Below are positions 59,902 through 62,000 of a stretch of 62,000 nt of DNA, piece after piece. The stretch lies in assembly GCF_000003815.2 (NCBI RefSeq), contig NC_049995.1, positions 13,607,551 to 13,669,550 on the forward strand, read 5' to 3'. The translations under genes and the position numbers were made by a program. Position 1 is the first letter of the stretch, and the number at the start of each line of letters is the position of its first letter. This DNA is from Branchiostoma floridae. Its lineage: Eukaryota > Chordata > Leptocardii > Amphioxiformes > Branchiostomatidae. A model generated the notes under the pieces. The model did not search any database, had not been told where the DNA came from, and worked only from the letters and a program-made list of their open reading frames with translations.

Positions 59902-60085
59902 GTGTGTGCGTGTGTTATAGTAGATATCTATGTAATAATTAAGACGTCTCGTATTTCAGAATTGCCGACAGCAGTGCACGAAGTCCAAGGAGACCGGAGA
60001 CGAGATGTTCCTGTCCGGGAAAGCCTTTAAGGAATGGGAGGTGTGTGTGATGAGTCTCCAGGCCCGAGCAGGTCGCAGAAGATAA
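54318..60085 (+). CDS. Secreted six-cysteine peptide, eclosion-hormone-like
   Basis: Two coding exons, 54318-54482 and 59960-60085, joined in phase 0 (CG/GTAAGG donor, TTTCAG acceptor) give a 96-aa precursor. Residues 1-22 are a signal peptide (hydrophobic LLGVLVLL, cut after ETQA). The mature part has six cysteines: C35-x3-C39-x2-C42-x14-C57-x3-C61-x22-C84. As I recall the insect eclosion hormones, they have the same C-x3-C-x2-C...C-x3-C...C order with shorter last spacings. The precursor ends AGRRR, a Gly plus basic residues, which could be amidated after trimming. Length fits the family (about 90-100 aa). The start ATG sits directly after an acceptor (TTCTCAG), so a 5' UTR exon lies upstream. 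The 5.5-kb intron is repeat-filled. The six-Cys secreted peptide is fairly secure; the family name is tentative and the intron join is unproven. Confidence 0.55.
55111..55257 (+). CDS. Possible alternative last exon of the peptide gene
   Basis: After an AG acceptor (TTTTCAAG) a phase-0 frame of 48 codons continues to TGA at 55255-55257. It is protein-like at first (CMSRGLIDEEHYWQQLEQQ) and has two cysteines 24 residues apart. Joined to the signal-peptide exon it would give five cysteines, an odd number, so it fits worse than 59960-60085. It could be a duplicated and decaying exon. Confidence 0.25.
   Translation, partial: DTLRAKNGCMSRGLIDEEHYWQQLEQQSAGQSACYSPLFSPSKGFAIS
55590..56470. repeat. 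Segmental tandem duplication with TAGAA microsatellites
   Basis: Two diverged copies (about 55600-55950 and 55965-56465) share AAGCAC(A/G)ACCGGAA, CATTGAGC-, TTTGTCAAAAAAGT-type blocks and end in a (TAGAA)n or (CTAGA)n tract (55825-55900; 56335-56392) followed by CAAAGTTCAT. Inside the peptide-gene intron. Confidence 0.65.
56700..57640. repeat. Degenerate array, units about 200-300 bp
   Basis: TTTTCTGGATCAT(A/G) followed by an A-rich 'ATTAAA...CC' block recurs near 56792, 57093 and 57600, with weaker copies between. The motif TTTCTGGATCAT is shared with the array at 52560-53715. Confidence 0.45.
57641..58154. other. Non-coding part of the peptide-gene intron
   Basis: Unique-looking sequence with a TTTATTGATCGATC motif (57930) that may be a retroelement tail. 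No coding exon seen. Confidence 0.35.
58155..58768. mobile_element. MITE family A, copy 2
   Basis: Right terminus 58736-58768 (GGATGTCATCCATAGAATGT...) matches 556-588 closely; the left terminus 58155-58187 is more diverged. The interior matches copy 1 (CAAAAATAATGAGATAGGG, TTTTCAAAATAGAC) but carries about 130 bp of extra sequence from an ATC repeat at about 58358. Confidence 0.65.
58780..59670. other. Non-coding part of the peptide-gene intron
   Basis: No exon or repeat that I can define. Confidence 0.35.
59680..59920. repeat. Long (GT)n microsatellite
   Basis: About 240 bp of GT with GC and TT interruptions, ending about 40 bp before the acceptor of the last peptide exon. The Cys/Val open frame over it is an artefact. 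Confidence 0.9.
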
Positions 60086-60110
60086 TCCACGTCATCAACC
60101 AGCGGCAACA

Positions 60111-60313
60111 AGACGGAGAACCTCAGACGACGCTCAAATCACAATCTTATTCTGCATCAGTAGCTGCATCAGTAGAGTATTGAATTATTTTCGTCGTGTA
60201 AGTGGGGTCCAAGAATGACGGACAACCTCAGAAAACGGCAATATCACAACCATATTCTGCATCAGTGTGGTGTTAAATTATTTTCTTCGTGAAAGAGGGG
60301 GTCAAGAATTAAA
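60111..60313. repeat. Tandem duplication in the peptide-gene 3' UTR
   Basis: Two units of about 100 bp (GACGGAGAACCTCAGA / GACGGACAACCTCAGA through GGGTCAAGAA or GGGGTCCAAGAA). It begins 26 nt after the stop codon. Confidence 0.7.
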
Positions 60314-60351
60314 TTCTAGTGACGCAGTAAAAAAGAAAAGCCAGTGATATA

Positions 60352-60521
60352 CAGTAGAAGCCACCTGATTGCACACCCCATTTGTCAGCATATTTCGTGA
60401 AATTATCGGGGTGGTGCAATAATACGAAGTTATCCAGGTTTAGGATTTTGAGATTCTGTGCAATAAACAAAAGTGTGCGGTAATCCGTTGTGCTATGTTA
60501 CAAAAACGATCACTGGCTCTG
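60352..60521. mobile_element. pogo/Tigger-like MITE, copy 2
   Basis: CAGTAGAAGCCACCTGATTG left end, TA on both sides (60350-60351, 60522-60523), body matching 19935-20114 (TGCAATAATACGAAGTTATC, GTAATCCGTTGTGC). An AATAAA at 60462-60467 inside it could serve the peptide gene as a poly(A) signal. Confidence 0.65.
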
Positions 60522-60523
60522 TA

Positions 60524-61947
60524 TTTTGCTATTCTGATTTTGTTCATTTTTGCTCAATGCTCAATGATGTAATAATATTTGATATGTTCTACACTAACAT
60601 ATCTATAGAACTTAAGAGTAGAGAAAGAGGAGTACGGAAATGCTATATCACCCCATTAAACAAGACACTGCTATGTAAAAAAATGATGAATATCAAAAAT
60701 GAAATTTCAGTACTATTTTCAATTTGCTCACATTTCTATACAACCATTGAATTGAATAATCTTACTCCTACGTACATTAAAAACAAAGGAATGCACAGAG
60801 GAAACGGACTATCGAGCAGAACACTATAGGGCCTCACGGTGTTTTGTTATCAGTTTCCGACACGTAATGTGTATTTTAGGTGACTTGGAGGGGTATATGA
60901 TGTAGCATTCGGTCCTGAATCTACTTGCAACATCGTTATTGCTACATGTTTACAGTACCTTTGCAGCGGAAACCTGGCAGACCGTACCGTACCGCGACAA
61001 TAGTGCAATATGCCATTGATTAGGACATACTGTGTAGCTGGCTATACTAGAATGCCTTTATCTTTACAAATAAGAAAAATTGCTCCGATAGTCTTAGCCT
61101 TTAACGTGTGCACAGCGTTAAGGACGTTACTTATAAACCATATGTACAATGTTATTCCAAATTATTTCAAATGTTAGGTCAAAACCTTCGAGCATATTTC
61201 ACCAGTGGTTAGCAGGACACCATAACTAGTAACGCAGGGCGTCGCAGAATAAAATGAATTCACTGCTGCAGAATGTTGGGATTCTGATTCTCTTTGTATG
61301 TCTGATATAATCATTCGTTTTCCTTTTTTGGTTACCCTTAGTGTGATCAGAATGATGTGTTCATATTGTACCTTTCTATTGCATAAGGCTTTCCCCACGT
61401 GACAACAAAAGCAAAATGTAACAGAACTGACCTAACATATAGAAAACGTTACGATCTTTGAAAGTTCAACTGGAAGGACTTGCTGAATAGGTCCTTATAT
61501 TGTTATTCTAATACAAAGTTTAATTGTACTCAGCTGAACACCATGTTGCTCTGAGAAGGTCACATCCGTTCGAAGCACCAATTTCACAGCTTATCGTGCC
61601 GATGCCATTCTACAAACGAGGGAAATCGTGCTCCATGGTAAGTTATAGAATGAATATCTGAATAAATATGCTATTAATCATCCACCCGGCGCCGTATAGT
61701 CCAGGAGTTTCAGGTAAAGATTGGCGGTAATTATCGCAAATCACTTCAATTGTTTCAGGTTTCGTTTTGCTGAACCGATTTTTCAAAGTCTAAAATATCA
61801 TGCAAGGCAAAGGGTGTGCCCTAATACATGAGTACGCGTCATTTGTATGTATCGGTGCGACTGACACATATTCAGGGCTATTCACCTGGTCACAGGCATT
61901 TCTCATAACGCTTTACGGCTAACTGGAACGAGCAGGTGCGGAACCCT
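60524..61947. other. Non-coding stretch at right end
   Basis: AT-rich; several short open frames without composition, motifs or splice context. No gene supported. Confidence 0.4.
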
Positions 61948-62000
61948 AATCTCCAAGCAGATTCTACGGTGCCATAAGATAGTATTAACGCTGGCAGAAG
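61948..62000. mobile_element. MITE family E, cut by window end
   Basis: AATCTCCAAGCAGATTCTAC then GCCATAAGATAGTATTAACG matches the left part of 22177-22332. The rest lies beyond the window. Confidence 0.6.

Noticed and set aside
59680-60030. 116-codon Cys/Val-rich frame
   Set aside because: Reads through the GT microsatellite into the real last exon in a different frame.

Overview
The window is animal nuclear DNA. It has long, intron-rich genes with GT-AG introns, very many short inverted-repeat elements (MITEs), microsatellites, non-LTR retrotransposon remnants, a tRNA-derived SINE, a mariner relic and a DIRS-type retrotransposon. The compact exons inside repeat-rich, AT-leaning introns are most like a lancelet (Branchiostoma). 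That assignment is inference; nothing in the window proves it.

Layout. 1-5239 is intergenic or 5' non-coding DNA with two MITEs and a LINE tail. 5266-20260 is a 12-exon gene (gene 1) for a 527-aa patatin-like phospholipase. 22025-32211 is a second 12-exon gene (gene 2, 495 aa), a tandem paralogue on the same strand with every coding intron in the same place and phase. 32212-45100 holds no gene I can support; it is a patchwork of local tandem duplications, a foldback element, a LINE fragment and a SINE. A possible promoter and non-coding first exon lie near 45110-45316. 49.86-53.7 kb is two tandem arrays, the first broken by a mariner relic and a LINE tail. 54318-60085 is a two-exon gene for a small secreted six-cysteine peptide whose cysteine framework resembles the eclosion-hormone family. 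The last 2 kb is repeats.

Mobile DNA in gene 1. Intron 6 carries a nearly complete DIRS-type element (10694-15625) with gag, reverse transcriptase/RNase H and tyrosine recombinase frames, inverted terminal repeats and an internal complementary region. It lies inside one arm of an older MITE, so the empty site can be read: a single AATT in the MITE is AATT at both ends of the insertion and a single AATT in the internal junction. This fits recombinase crossover of a circular intermediate. The element looks dead: a frameshift in gag and Val for the first Asp of the reverse transcriptase YxDD box.

Main points to check: (1) the eclosion-hormone-like precursor, which would be notable in a chordate; (2) the DIRS element with its readable insertion junction; (3) a 98%-identical, 3'-truncated copy of exon 4 inside gene 1; (4) mobile elements ending within tens of bases of gene 1 splice acceptors. 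Exon boundaries are inferred from splice sites, reading phase and comparison of the two paralogues, without transcript data.
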